Shown here one piece after another: positions 15,942-27,472 of a stretch of DNA of 28,572 bases; within the stretch, counting starts at the first letter, position 1; each line of letters starts with the position of its first letter. Source of the DNA: Oscillospiraceae bacterium (GTDB lineage: Bacteria; Bacillota_A; Clostridia; Oscillospirales; Oscillospiraceae); the NCBI GenBank assembly GCA_017398105.1, contig JAFQHF010000102.1, forward strand, positions 1-28,572. The letters are read 5' to 3'. Below the pieces are notes generated by a model, which was given only the letters and a program-made list of their open reading frames with translations, ran no database searches and was not told the DNA's origin. The position numbers were made by a program, and so were the translations under genes.

Positions 15942-17405
15942 TCAGAAATTGAAATACAGGAAGGTGCTGACACCGGAGAAGGACAGGATGCACCAAGTAA
16001 GCAGAAGGGATATGCCAAGGAAGTTCAGCGCTGTGGGACGGAAGGTATCCATGTGCTCATGGGCATTCCGGGCGCCCAGGATCAGAACTGCGGCACCGGT
16101 ATAGAAGATAAGCACCAGGGAGGCAGGCTGGAAATTGGGCCATGCCAGCGCAGGTATGTTCCGGATCAGCAGCTGGATCTCCGGCAGCAGGAAGGCGTTG
16201 ATGATGCCTTCGCTGATGGGGCCGAATTCCATAACAAAGACTTTTCGGAACAGCATCAGCGCATCACCTATACTGTCAGCCCGGAAGAATACCCAGGTGG
16301 CGCTGACAAAGCAGAAGGTGAGCATCCAGTTGAATACGGGATGGAATTTGTCGAAGGATTCCTTTTTCCAGCGGTACACCACAGAAAAAACACCGTGGAG
16401 GATGCCCCAGAGGATAAACGTATAATTGGCGCCGTGCCAGATGCCGCTGACAAGATAGACGATCATTACATTGATGTAGGTGCGAAGCTGTCCTTTCCGG
16501 CTGCCACCCAGGGGAATGTAGATGTATTTGGTGAAGAATCGGGTCAGCGTCTTGTGCCAGCGGTGCCAGAACTCGCTGATGGTCAGTGCCTTGTAAGGAG
16601 AGTCGAAATTTACCGGCAGGTCAAGGTTCATCATCTGACCGATGCCGATGGCCATGTCGCAGTATCCGCTGAAGTCGAAATAGATCTGGATCGTATAGGC
16701 CAGGGATACCAGAATGGCATTTGTGGTATCCAGTGCGGGGATATTGGAAAAGCCCCAGTTGGCAGCGATGCCGAAGGTATCCGCGATCAGGACTTTTTTT
16801 GCAAGCCCCAGAACAAACAGATAAAGTCCCCGGGCAAAATTATCCCAATTGAACCGCTTCTTTTCCGGATTCATGAATTGCGGGATCAGCTCGTCGTGGG
16901 TCACGATCGGGCCGGCGATGAGCTGGGGGAAATAGGCCACAAAGGAGGCGTACTGCAGAAAATTGTACCGGGAGACCTCTCCTCGGTAAGCGTCCACCAC
17001 ATAGGAAACCTGCTGGAAGGTAAAAAAGCTGATACCCAGAGGCAGCAGAATATTGCGGAGGGTGAAATCCGTATGGGCAAACCGGTTTACATTGATCAGG
17101 AAAAAGTCGAAGTATTTGAAATAGAACAGGATGCCGATGTTCAGAAGTACGGCGCAGACCAGTTCCGCTTTCCGCAGAAAAGGGGAGGCGGTTTTTCCCA
17201 TAAGGAGCGTTGCCAGATAGTTGAAAACAATGGAGGTCAGGATAATGAGCAGATATTCCGGATTGAAATAGCCATAGAACCATAAAGACATACCCAGCAG
17301 GAAGGCCTGGGCAAGGGTATATTTCTTAAAGTGATTCAGTCCGAAATATCCGCACAGGCACAGCGGGAAGAAAACCAGAATAAAAATATAGGAATTGAAC
17401 AGCAA
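15942..17405 (-). CDS. MBOAT family membrane O-acyltransferase
   Basis: A 487-aa multi-pass membrane protein of the MBOAT family (AlgI/PatA/DltB-like). Hallmarks are SEFWHRWHKTLTRFF (277-291), IYIPLGGSRKG, and GIWHGANYTFILWG with the likely catalytic His324. It would carry acetyl groups across the membrane for the SGNH protein encoded next. I choose TTG at 17405 as the start: the product then begins MLFNSYIFILVFFPL, the family's standard N-terminus, with AGAAAGGA ten bases upstream. An earlier TTG at 17438 lies within about four bases of the -10 box and has no ribosome site. The promoter upstream is a perfect consensus, so the pair may be strongly expressed. Confidence 0.93.
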   Translation of the reverse strand: MLFNSYIFILVFFPLCLCGYFGLNHFKKYTLAQAFLLGMSLWFYGYFNPEYLLIILTSIVFNYLATLLMGKTASPFLRKAELVCAVLLNIGILFYFKYFDFFLINVNRFAHTDFTLRNILLPLGISFFTFQQVSYVVDAYRGEVSRYNFLQYASFVAYFPQLIAGPIVTHDELIPQFMNPEKKRFNWDNFARGLYLFVLGLAKKVLIADTFGIAANWGFSNIPALDTTNAILVSLAYTIQIYFDFSGYCDMAIGIGQMMNLDLPVNFDSPYKALTISEFWHRWHKTLTRFFTKYIYIPLGGSRKGQLRTYINVMIVYLVSGIWHGANYTFILWGILHGVFSVVYRWKKESFDKFHPVFNWMLTFCFVSATWVFFRADSIGDALMLFRKVFVMEFGPISEGIINAFLLPEIQLLIRNIPALAWPNFQPASLVLIFYTGAAVLILGARNAHEHMDTFRPTALNFLGISLLLTWCILSFSGVSTFLYFNF

Positions 17406-17441
17406 GGCGGCGGCATCCTTTCTATAATAATGAATCAATTT

Positions 17442-17470
17442 ATTATACAGGATGGAAAAAACAGTGTCAA
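17442..17470 (-). promoter_or_regulatory. Consensus promoter of the MBOAT-SGNH pair
   Basis: On the minus strand TTGACA (17470-17465) and TATAAT (17447-17442) are separated by 17 bases, an exact match to the housekeeping sigma consensus. It lies 37 bases before the chosen TTG start codon. Confidence 0.93.
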
Positions 17471-17532
17471 GTTAGGTGGTGTCAAAGGAGTGCGGCGGAC
17501 GGAAAAAGTGTTGGAAAAAAATGGAATTCACA

Positions 17533-17561
17533 TTGCCTTTTTGGCCTGGGTGTGCTAGACT
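17533..17561 (+). promoter_or_regulatory. Promoter of the Nudix gene
   Basis: TTGCCT (17533-17538) and TAGACT (17556-17561) are separated by 17 bases, with an extended TGC before the -10 box, 32 bases upstream of the GTG start. Confidence 0.65.
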
Positions 17562-17593
17562 GTACGTAAACGATTACGAGAGGGTGGTGCGCC

Positions 17594-18112
17594 GTGGAAT
17601 TCAATGATATCTATGACGAGAACCGACAGCTTACCGGCCGGCTGCACCAGCGGGGAACGCCCTGGCATCCTGGCGAATACGGCATCGTGGTGTGCGTATG
17701 GGTCTATGACGGGCGGGGGCATCTCCTGCTGACCCGCCGGGCGAAGGGCAAGAGCTTTGCCGGTACCTGGGAAAATTCCGGCGGTGCGGTACAGGCAGGG
17801 GAGACCAGCCTTCAGGCCATTGTCCGGGAACTGTATGAAGAAACCGGAATCCGGGCAGATGCGGAGGACTTCGAACTGCTGGATTCGGACCGGGACAGAA
17901 ATATGTTTTATGACCACTATTGCCTGAAACGCCGGGTGCGGCTGAAGGATATCGTGCTGCAGCCCGGGGAGACCGACGGGGCTATGTGGGCCAGCTTCGG
18001 CAAGATCCACTGGATGATCCGCTCAGGAAAGATCTGCCGGATCATCGGCCATCAGTTCCGGCGTCAGGAGAAGCAGCTGCGTTTGCGCAACATGCCCAAG
18101 TTCGGCAGGTGA
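17594..18112 (+). CDS. Nudix hydrolase (YfcD/IPP-isomerase-like branch)
   Basis: A 172-aa cytoplasmic protein with a complete Nudix box, Gly64 to Ile86 (GX5EX7REUXEEXGU: GAVQAGE, then RELYEETGI). The box binds Mg2+ and cleaves a nucleoside diphosphate linked to another moiety. The N-terminus, with DENRQLTGRLHQRG and the following VWVYDGRGHLLLTRRAKGK, is like the branch that includes YfcD and type I isopentenyl-diphosphate isomerase. The C-terminal part lacks features I could use to name a substrate. It starts at GTG 17594 behind GAGAGGGTGG. It is divergent from the MBOAT promoter and is followed by a separate promoter, so it is monocistronic. Confidence 0.92.
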   Translation: MEFNDIYDENRQLTGRLHQRGTPWHPGEYGIVVCVWVYDGRGHLLLTRRAKGKSFAGTWENSGGAVQAGETSLQAIVRELYEETGIRADAEDFELLDSDRDRNMFYDHYCLKRRVRLKDIVLQPGETDGAMWASFGKIHWMIRSGKICRIIGHQFRRQEKQLRLRNMPKFGR

Positions 18113-18141
18113 TTTTTGGAAGGGGTTTGCCGGGAATTTGC

Positions 18142-18170
18142 TTGCAATCCGGGTAGCACCGGGGTATAAT
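18142..18170 (+). promoter_or_regulatory. Promoter of the phosphoribosyltransferase-like gene
   Basis: TTGCAA (18142-18147) and a perfect TATAAT (18165-18170) are separated by 17 bases. The predicted start near 18177 falls in a run of seven A (18172-18178). Confidence 0.88.
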
Positions 18171-18175
18171 CAAAA

Positions 18176-18240
18176 AAAGCGTTTTTCAGGTGTCCGGCGA
18201 AAACGCTTTGGCCGGACAGTGAAAAACGTTTTGTTTTTTT
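18176..18240 (+). promoter_or_regulatory. Attenuator-like leader with two competing hairpins
   Basis: Terminator form: CGTTTTTCAGGTGTCCGG (18180-18197) pairs with CCGGACAGTGAAAAACG (18212-18228), a 16-bp stem with one small internal loop, followed by TTTTGTTTTTTT. Alternative form: AAAGCGTTTT (18176-18185) pairs exactly with AAAACGCTTT (18200-18209). The two share bases 18180-18185 and exclude each other. The leader is too short for a large known aptamer, and none was recognised. It sits between the promoter and the start codon, so it should control readthrough into the gene. Confidence 0.75.
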
Positions 18241-18274
18241 CTGAAATTCATTAGAAAAACGGAGGAAAAGACCT

Positions 18275-18910
18275 ATGATCCAGCTTTCAAAACTGCCTGT
18301 ACGCCGTGGTAACGCACCTCTGCGTTATGCCAAGGGCCACTTCGTGACCAACCATTCCCATATCAATTACTACATTGATATTACTTATCAGAAGACCCGT
18401 CTGTCTGAGGCCAGAGACAGCGCCTATCAGCTGGTTTCTCATTTTATCAATGATACTCCCGTGGATACCATCCTGTGTCTGGACGGCACTGCCGTGCTGG
18501 GTACCTGCATCGCAGAAGAGCTGACCAAGTCCGGCTTCCGGACCATCAATGCCCACCAGACCATTTACGTTGTGGAGCCTGAGTACAATGCCAACTCTCA
18601 GATCATCTTCCGCGACAACATTCAGCCCATGATCCGGGGCAAGCACGTTCTGGTGCTGATGGCCTCCGTTACCACCGGCTATACCGCAAAGCGTTCCATC
18701 GAGGCGATCCAGTATTACGGCGGCCGGGTGGCAGGTGTTGCTGCCATCTACCGCGCTGTGGATCAGGTTGCCGGCTATCCTGTCCGTTCCATCTACTCCG
18801 TGGAAGACCTGCCCGATTACCAGAGCTACGATTACCATGACTGCCCCTACTGCAAGGCGGGTCAGAAGGTGGATGCCCTGGTCAACAGCTTCGGCTACAG
18901 TGCCCTGTAA
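18275..18910 (+). CDS. Orotate phosphoribosyltransferase-like protein
   Basis: A 211-aa soluble protein with the type I phosphoribosyltransferase fold. The PRPP loop is HVLVLMASVTTGYTAKR (about 124-140), in the expected place after the hydrophobic strand. It has TTGYT but lacks the usual acidic pair just before it (Met-Ala instead), so ordinary nucleobase transfer is not certain. An upstream DTILCLDGTAVLGTCIAEEL block (64-83) would be the pyrophosphate-binding loop region. The C-terminus has CPYC (190-193), a possible half of a metal site, and ends VDALVNSFGYSAL. GGAGG lies nine bases before ATG. The gene has its own promoter, an attenuator-like leader and a UUCG-capped terminator, and is alone in its unit. 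Confidence 0.87.
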   Translation: MIQLSKLPVRRGNAPLRYAKGHFVTNHSHINYYIDITYQKTRLSEARDSAYQLVSHFINDTPVDTILCLDGTAVLGTCIAEELTKSGFRTINAHQTIYVVEPEYNANSQIIFRDNIQPMIRGKHVLVLMASVTTGYTAKRSIEAIQYYGGRVAGVAAIYRAVDQVAGYPVRSIYSVEDLPDYQSYDYHDCPYCKAGQKVDALVNSFGYSAL

Positions 18911-18927
18911 GATATGCTGCATGAAAA

Positions 18928-18956
18928 ATGAGATGCCTTCGGGCATCTCATTTTTT
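18928..18956 (+). terminator. Intrinsic terminator after the phosphoribosyltransferase-like gene
   Basis: ATGAGATGCC-TTCG-GGCATCTCAT (10-bp stem, UUCG tetraloop) is followed by TTTTT and lies 17 bases after the stop codon. Confidence 0.93.
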
Positions 18957-18957
18957 G

Positions 18958-19016
18958 AGCTTGCCGAAAAATCCTCTGGCGCGGGAGCGACCAAGCTGCC
19001 TGCGTGCAGCCTGGTC
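18958..19016 (+). repeat. Short motif shared with the 1-kb element, followed by a hairpin
   Basis: AGCTTGCCGAAAAATCC (18958-18974) matches the reverse complement of 1186-1202 in 16 of 17 bases. In both places it directly follows a terminator hairpin when read in the same sense. It is followed here by an inverted repeat, GACCAAGCTGC with GCAGCCTGGTC (18989-18999 and 19006-19016, one mismatch). Confidence 0.5.
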
Positions 19017-19031
19017 AGCGGTTCTGATGCC

Positions 19032-19202
19032 ATGGAAAGCCGGGGCTATGGCTGGTGCTTTGCCCACTGGTTCAGCCCCTACGGTGTGGCCTTCTGTAAA
19101 CCGGTTATGGAGGACACCATGTATGAACGGCTGGATGCATATCCGTATTACATTGACCAGGAGATGCTGGCGCTGTTCCGGGAGATCAATGGCATCGGCT
19201 GA
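19032..19202 (+). pseudogene. 56-aa ORF, probable gene remnant or small protein
   Basis: The open frame from ATG 19032 to TGA 19200-19202 encodes a 56-residue product that looks like real protein: it is rich in Trp, Tyr, Phe and Cys (GYGWCFAHWFSPYGVAFCKP) and ends with a plausible helix (DQEMLALFREING). I recognise no family. There is no ribosome binding site before the ATG. The stretch lies between two intrinsic terminators (18928 and 19235), each oriented the same way. The simplest reading is the 3' end of a lost gene still carrying its own terminator. A short functional protein cannot be excluded. Confidence 0.4.
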
Positions 19203-19234
19203 TTTTCGACGGAAGAAAATATGACCAAATTATG

Positions 19235-19267
19235 AATCCAACCGTTCGAAAGAACGGCTGGATTTTT
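19235..19267 (+). terminator. Intrinsic terminator upstream of the rpoB promoter
   Basis: AATCCAACCGTTC and GAACGGCTGGATT form a 13-bp stem (one A-C mismatch) around a GAAA loop, followed by TTTTTG. It insulates rpoB from upstream reading. Confidence 0.88.
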
Positions 19268-19330
19268 GTGCAGGATGCAAAAAATACAAAAAAACGAGGC
19301 TTCAAGCCCCGTAAATTCCGAAAATATTCA

Positions 19331-19359
19331 TTGACAAACAGAAAGAAATGGTGTAAAAT
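19331..19359 (+). promoter_or_regulatory. rpoB-rpoC promoter
   Basis: TTGACA (19331-19336) and TAAAAT (19354-19359) are separated by 17 bases. The predicted start near 19366 leaves an untranslated leader of about 160 bases. Confidence 0.9.
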
Positions 19360-19430
19360 GAAAGTCCATACTGTGATACTATGCCCACTTCTGGACTTTA
19401 CTTCCAACATGGTCATTTTACCACAGGGCA

Positions 19431-19484
19431 GGGTGGTTGTCAAGACGGAACTTTGTGAAAGTTGAAAAAATTGACAACTCACCC
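19431..19484 (+). promoter_or_regulatory. Structured element in the rpoB leader
   Basis: GGGTGGTTGTCAA (19431-19443) pairs with TTGACAACTCACCC (19471-19484), 13 bp with one bulged base. Inside the loop a second hairpin forms, AACTTT-GTG-AAAGTT (19449-19463), followed by GAAAAAA. No T run follows the large stem, so it is not a terminator. It could be a processing site or a control element of the leader; I know no matching family. Confidence 0.6.
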
Positions 19485-19526
19485 CGGCGTATCGTAAGCA
19501 ACACACAATTCGAAAGAAAGGCTGTG

Positions 19527-22500
19527 ATGATCCATATGGCAATGGTCAAGGACGTAATGTTCGGCAAGACCATGCGTAAATCTTACGCGAAGTACGAAGA
19601 GATCCTGCAGATCCCCAACATGCTGAAGATCCAGAAGGATTCCTATCAGTGGTTCCTGGAAACCGGTCTGCGTGAGGTCTTCAAGGACGTCGGCACCATC
19701 ACCGACTTCTCCGGTAAGCTGGAGCTTTCCTTCCTGGATTACACCATGGACGAGAAGGCAAAGTACACCATTGAGGAGTGCCGTGAACGGGATGCCACCT
19801 ACGCAAAGCCCATCAAGGTGCGGGTGCGTCTGCGCAATACCGAAACCGATGAGATCAAGGAGCAGGAGATCTTCATGGGCGATTTCCCCGTGATGACCAA
19901 CGGCGGCACCTTCGTCATCAATGGCGCTGAGCGTGTTATCATCTCTCAGATCGTCCGTTCTCCCGGTATGTACTACGGTCACGAGGTTGACAAGGCTGAC
20001 CAGCATACCTACTCCGCTACCGTTATTCCTTACCGCGGTGCCTGGCTGGAGTATGAGACTGACAACTCCAATGTGTTCTGGGTCCGTATTGACAAGAACC
20101 GCAAGCTGCCCATTACCTGCCTGATCCGTGCCCTGGGTGTCCAGACCGACGATCAGATCAAGGCTATGTTCGGCGAGGATGAGCGTATTCTGGCTACCCT
20201 GGAAAAGGATGCCTGCAAGACCCGCGAGGAATCTCTGCTGGAGATCTACCGCCGTCTGCGTCCCGGTGAGCCTCCCACGGTGGAGACTGCCACCGCACAT
20301 CTGGAGGGCCTGCTGTTTGATGCCCACCGTTATGATGTGAGCAAGGTCGGCCGTTATAAGTTCAACAAGAAGATGGATATCTGGTCCCGTCTGTCCGGCC
20401 AGGAAGTGGCAGAGCCCATTGCCGATCCCATGACCGGTGAGATCCTGGTGATGCCCGGCGAGTTCATCTCCCGCGCACAGGCCCATGAGCTGAGCCGCAA
20501 GGGTGTCAATGAGGCCGTGGTCAAGGTCGGCGATGCCAATGTGAAGGTCTTCTCCAACAACATGGTTGACATGGCTGGCTTCGTGGACTTCGATCCCAAG
20601 CAGTACGGCATTAAGGAGAAGGTTTACTTCCCTGTGCTGAAGGAAATGCTGGAGACCGTTCCTGCCGGCGGCTGGGAAGATGCCATTGCCGAGCGCATGA
20701 CCGATCTGATCCCCAACCACATCATCGTGGACGACATCATGGCCTCCATCAACTACCTGAACTGCGTGGCTATGGGCATCGGCACTCCCGATGACATCGA
20801 CCATCTGGGTAACCGCCGTCTGCGCTGCGTGGGCGAACTGCTGCAGAACCAGTTCCGCATCGGCTTCAGCCGTCTGGACCGTGTCATCCGTGAGCGCATG
20901 ACCGTCCAGGATCTGGATGCCGTTACCCCCCAGAGCCTGATCAATATCCGGCCTGTTACCGCTGTCATCAAGGAATTCTTCGGTTCCTCTCCTCTGTCTC
21001 AGTTCATGGATCAGAATAACCCCCTGTCCGAGCTGACCCACAAGCGCCGTCTGTCCGCTCTGGGCCCCGGCGGTCTGAGCCGTGACCGTGCATCCTTCGA
21101 TGTCCGAGACATTCACTATACCCACTACGGCCGTATGTGCCCCATCGAGACCCCTGAAGGTCCCAACATCGGCCTGATCAACTATCTGGCTACCTTTGCC
21201 AAGATCAATGAGTACGGCTTCGTGGAAGCTCCCTACCGCAAGGTGGACAAGGCCACCGGCTTCGTTACCAAGGACATCGAGTATATGACCGCCGACGTGG
21301 AAGACGATTTCTACATCGGTCAGGCCAACGAGCCTCTGGACGAGAACGGCTGCCTGGCAAATGCCCGTATTACCTGCCGTCACCGCAACGAAATCATCGA
21401 AGTGGACCGCAGCGTCATCGACTATGTTGACGTTTCTCCCAGAATGATGATCTCCATCGCAACCTCCTTCATTCCCTTCCTGCAGAACGACGACGCCAAC
21501 CGTGCACTGATGGGCGCAAACATGCAGCGTCAGGCTGTGCCCCTGCTGACTACCGAGCCTCCTGTCGTTGCCACCGGCATCGAGCACAAGGCGGCTGTGG
21601 ACTCTGAGGTCTGTATCAAGGCCAAGGGCCCCGGCGTTGTTACCTCCGTTTCTGCAAACAACATTACCGTTAAGTATGACAGCGGCGAAACCTGCTGCCA
21701 TGCCCTGACCAAGTTTGCCCGTTCCAACGCCGGTACCTGCGTCAACCAGCGTCCCATCGTTGTGGTTGGCGAGCGTGTGGACACCGAGCAGATCATTGCT
21801 GACGGTCCTTCCTGCTCCGGCGGCGAGGTGGCTCTGGGCAAGAACGTTCTGATCGGCTTCGTCACCTGGGAAGGCTACAACTACGAGGACGCCATCCTGC
21901 TGAACGAGCGTCTGGTTCGTGAGGACGTCTTTACCTCCATCCACATCGAGGAGTATGAGACCGAGGCCCGCGACACCAAGCTGGGACCGGAAGAGATCAC
22001 CCGGGATATCCCCAATGTCGGTGAGGATACCCTGAAGGATCTGGACGAGAACGGCATAATCCGCGTGGGTGCAGAAGTCCATGCCGGTGACTACCTGGTC
22101 GGTAAGGTCACCCCCAAGGGCGAGACCGAGCTGACTCCCGAGGAGCGCCTGCTGCGGGCCATCTTCGGCGAAAAGGCAAGAGAAGTCCGCGATACCTCCC
22201 TGAAGGTGCCCCATGGTACCAGCGGTATCGTTGTGGATGTGAAGATCTTCACCAAGGAGAACTCTGATGAGCTGGCTCCCGGTGTTACCAAGTCTGTCCG
22301 TGTCTATCTGGCGCAGAAGCGTAAGATCGGCGTGGGCGACAAGATGGCAGGCCGTCACGGCAACAAGGGTGTCGTATCCCGCGTCCTGCCTGAGGAAGAT
22401 ATGCCCTTCCTGCCTGACGGCACCCCCCTGGATGTGGTTCTGAACCCCCTGGGCGTGCCTTCCCGTATGAACATTGGTCAGGTGCTGGAGGTCCATCTGG

Positions 22501-23198
22501 GCTACGCTGCCCGGGCTCTGGGCTGGCACGTTGCCACCCCCGTTTTCGACGGTGCCAACGAGAAGGACATCCGCGAGACCCTGAAGCTGGCAGGTCTGCG
22601 TGAGGACGGTAAGACCATCCTGTACGACGGCCGTACCGGCGAACCCTTTGATAACCTGGTTACCGTTGGTTATCCCTACTACCTGAAGCTGCACCATCTG
22701 GTCGACGATAAGATCCACGCCCGTTCCACCGGCCCCTACGCTCTGGTTACCCAGCAGCCTCTGGGTGGTAAGGCACAGTTCGGCGGTCAGCGTTTCGGCG
22801 AAATGGAAGTCTGGGCCCTGGAGGCTTACGGCGCTGCCTATACCCTGCAGGAGATCCTGACGGTCAAGTCCGACGACGTTACCGGCCGTGTCAAGACCTA
22901 CGAGGCCATCGTCAAGGGTGCCAACATTCCCAAGCCCGGCGTGCCTGAATCCTTCAAGGTTCTGGTCAAGGAACTGCAGGCCCTGTGTCTGGATATCCGC
23001 GTTCTGGACGAGGACGGCAACGAGATCGAGCTGCGGGAAGAGGACGATGACGATGAGATCGTCTACGCATCCGACGCAAATGAAACTGTCGTCGGCTCTG
23101 CTGAGGAGGTTCTGGATGCTGGCTTCGTGATCGATGAGGACAGCCCTGAGGATATTATGGATGTATTCGGCGGCATGGATGCCGGCGACGAAGAATAA
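19527..23198 (+). CDS. rpoB: DNA-directed RNA polymerase subunit beta
   Basis: The catalytic beta subunit of RNA polymerase, 1223 aa from the chosen start. I take ATG 19527 because AAAGG lies six bases before it; ATGs at 19536 and 19542 are also possible. The open frame extends further back, into the leader structure, and that part is not credible. The rifampicin-binding segment [20 protein letters not shown] (491-510) carries the susceptible-type residues Asp495, His505 and Ser510 (E. coli 516, 526, 531). The GRHGNKG and [16 protein letters not shown] blocks are intact. The C-terminal tail is strongly acidic (EEDDDDE and onward), longer than in many relatives. rpoC follows after 12 bases. 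The usual rplK-rplA-rplJ-rplL genes are not upstream. Confidence 0.98.
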   Translation: MIHMAMVKDVMFGKTMRKSYAKYEEILQIPNMLKIQKDSYQWFLETGLREVFKDVGTITDFSGKLELSFLDYTMDEKAKYTIEECRERDATYAKPIKVRVRLRNTETDEIKEQEIFMGDFPVMTNGGTFVINGAERVIISQIVRSPGMYYGHEVDKADQHTYSATVIPYRGAWLEYETDNSNVFWVRIDKNRKLPITCLIRALGVQTDDQIKAMFGEDERILATLEKDACKTREESLLEIYRRLRPGEPPTVETATAHLEGLLFDAHRYDVSKVGRYKFNKKMDIWSRLSGQEVAEPIADPMTGEILVMPGEFISRAQAHELSRKGVNEAVVKVGDANVKVFSNNMVDMAGFVDFDPKQYGIKEKVYFPVLKEMLETVPAGGWEDAIAERMTDLIPNHIIVDDIMASINYLNCVAMGIGTPDDIDHLGNRRLRCVGELLQNQFRIGFSRLDRVIRERMTVQDLDAVTPQSLINIRPVTAVIKEFFGSSPLSQFMDQNNPLSELTHKRRLSALGPGGLSRDRASFDVRDIHYTHYGRMCPIETPEGPNIGLINYLATFAKINEYGFVEAPYRKVDKATGFVTKDIEYMTADVEDDFYIGQANEPLDENGCLANARITCRHRNEIIEVDRSVIDYVDVSPRMMISIATSFIPFLQNDDANRALMGANMQRQAVPLLTTEPPVVATGIEHKAAVDSEVCIKAKGPGVVTSVSANNITVKYDSGETCCHALTKFARSNAGTCVNQRPIVVVGERVDTEQIIADGPSCSGGEVALGKNVLIGFVTWEGYNYEDAILLNERLVREDVFTSIHIEEYETEARDTKLGPEEITRDIPNVGEDTLKDLDENGIIRVGAEVHAGDYLVGKVTPKGETELTPEERLLRAIFGEKAREVRDTSLKVPHGTSGIVVDVKIFTKENSDELAPGVTKSVRVYLAQKRKIGVGDKMAGRHGNKGVVSRVLPEEDMPFLPDGTPLDVVLNPLGVPSRMNIGQVLEVHLGYAARALGWHVATPVFDGANEKDIRETLKLAGLREDGKTILYDGRTGEPFDNLVTVGYPYYLKLHHLVDDKIHARSTGPYALVTQQPLGGKAQFGGQRFGEMEVWALEAYGAAYTLQEILTVKSDDVTGRVKTYEAIVKGANIPKPGVPESFKVLVKELQALCLDIRVLDEDGNEIELREEDDDDEIVYASDANETVVGSAEEVLDAGFVIDEDSPEDIMDVFGGMDAGDEE

Positions 23199-23210
23199 GG
23201 AGGCTACTAC

Positions 23211-26906
<3,696 letters not shown>

Positions 26907-26916
26907 TATAATAGGG

Positions 26917-26947
26917 AAGGCCGTCACCTTCGGGTGACGGCCTTTTT
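26917..26947 (+). terminator. Terminator of the rpoBC unit
   Basis: AAGGCCGTCACC-TTCG-GGTGACGGCCTT (12-bp stem with a UUCG loop) is followed by further T residues, 10 bases after the rpoC stop. Bases 26948-27080 behind it show no gene or other structure. Confidence 0.95.
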
Positions 26948-27080
26948 GTGGATAAAAAGGTGGCGTGTACGCGTAAAAAGACAAATGAACGTACCGGAAA
27001 ACCGAATTGTGAAAATCCGGAGAAGTTGATTTTGATACCAAGAAAATAGCAATATCACAAAAATAATTCCCAACTTTTTG

Positions 27081-27108
27081 TTGACTTTTTCGGAAAACTG
27101 CGTATAAT
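27081..27108 (+). promoter_or_regulatory. Promoter of the L7Ae-rpsL-rpsG-fusA unit
   Basis: TTGACT (27081-27086) and a perfect TATAAT (27103-27108) are separated by 16 bases. The -10 box ends only ten bases before the ATG at 27119, so the mRNA would have a leader of about four bases. Confidence 0.9.
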
Positions 27109-27118
27109 ATAGATTCGT

Positions 27119-27403
27119 ATGGATATGAAAAGAAATCGTAAAATACCGAAGTACGGCAAGCTTCCGGACCTGAGCAGGGAAACTGTGGTGGTCGGGGCGA
27201 AGCAGTTGAAAAAGGCTGTGAGAGCTGGCCGTGTGCGGTTTGTTTACCTGGCAGAAAATGCCGATCCCGCAGTGACGGAGCCTCTGGAAGCTCTGTGCGC
27301 GGACAATCAGATCCAGATCACCTGGGTGCGCACCATGGCCGAGCTGGGCCAGGCCTGCGGCATCGAGGTTGGGGCAGCTGCAGCTGCTGTCCTGAACTCC
27401 TGA
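27119..27403 (+). CDS. L7Ae-family K-turn RNA-binding protein (YbxF-like)
   Basis: A 94-aa small basic protein of the L7Ae/L30e family, which binds kink-turn RNA. The family core is plain: VVVGAKQLKKAVRAGRVRFV, then LAENADPAVTEPL, and MAELGQACGIEVGAAAAAVL at the C-terminus. The position between rpoC and rpsL matches B. subtilis ybxF (rplGB). The start is uncertain. ATG 27119 or 27125 lies 10-16 bases after the TATAAT and has no ribosome binding site, suggesting a nearly leaderless message. An internal GTG at 27188 follows AGGGA but would remove part of the conserved first helix region. Using 27119, the N-terminus has about 15 extra basic residues compared with B. subtilis. Confidence 0.9.
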   Translation: MDMKRNRKIPKYGKLPDLSRETVVVGAKQLKKAVRAGRVRFVYLAENADPAVTEPLEALCADNQIQITWVRTMAELGQACGIEVGAAAAAVLNS

Positions 27404-27472
27404 TTCTATCGGAAATCTTCCGTAGAATATATACCCGCCCAGAAGGCGAGAACCAAAGAAAGGAGAAAATCA

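Noticed and set aside
16053..17285. 410-codon open frame opposite the MBOAT gene
   Set aside because: Codon-aligned shadow; the MBOAT motifs on the other strand are complete.
18176..18240. Known purine, PRPP or PreQ1 riboswitch before the phosphoribosyltransferase-like gene
   Set aside because: The leader is short and none of the conserved aptamer strings was found; only competing hairpins are visible.
19232..19465. 77-aa open frame in the rpoB upstream region
   Set aside because: It runs through a terminator, the rpoB promoter and part of the leader hairpin, has no ribosome site, and the product has no protein-like pattern.
19471..19476. Second TTGACA as a possible rpoB promoter
   Set aside because: There is no acceptable -10 box 15-19 bases downstream; the hexamer is part of the leader stem.
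19437..19526. Extended N-terminus of RpoB
   Set aside because: It lies within the structured leader; the ribosome site AAAGG fits ATG 19527.
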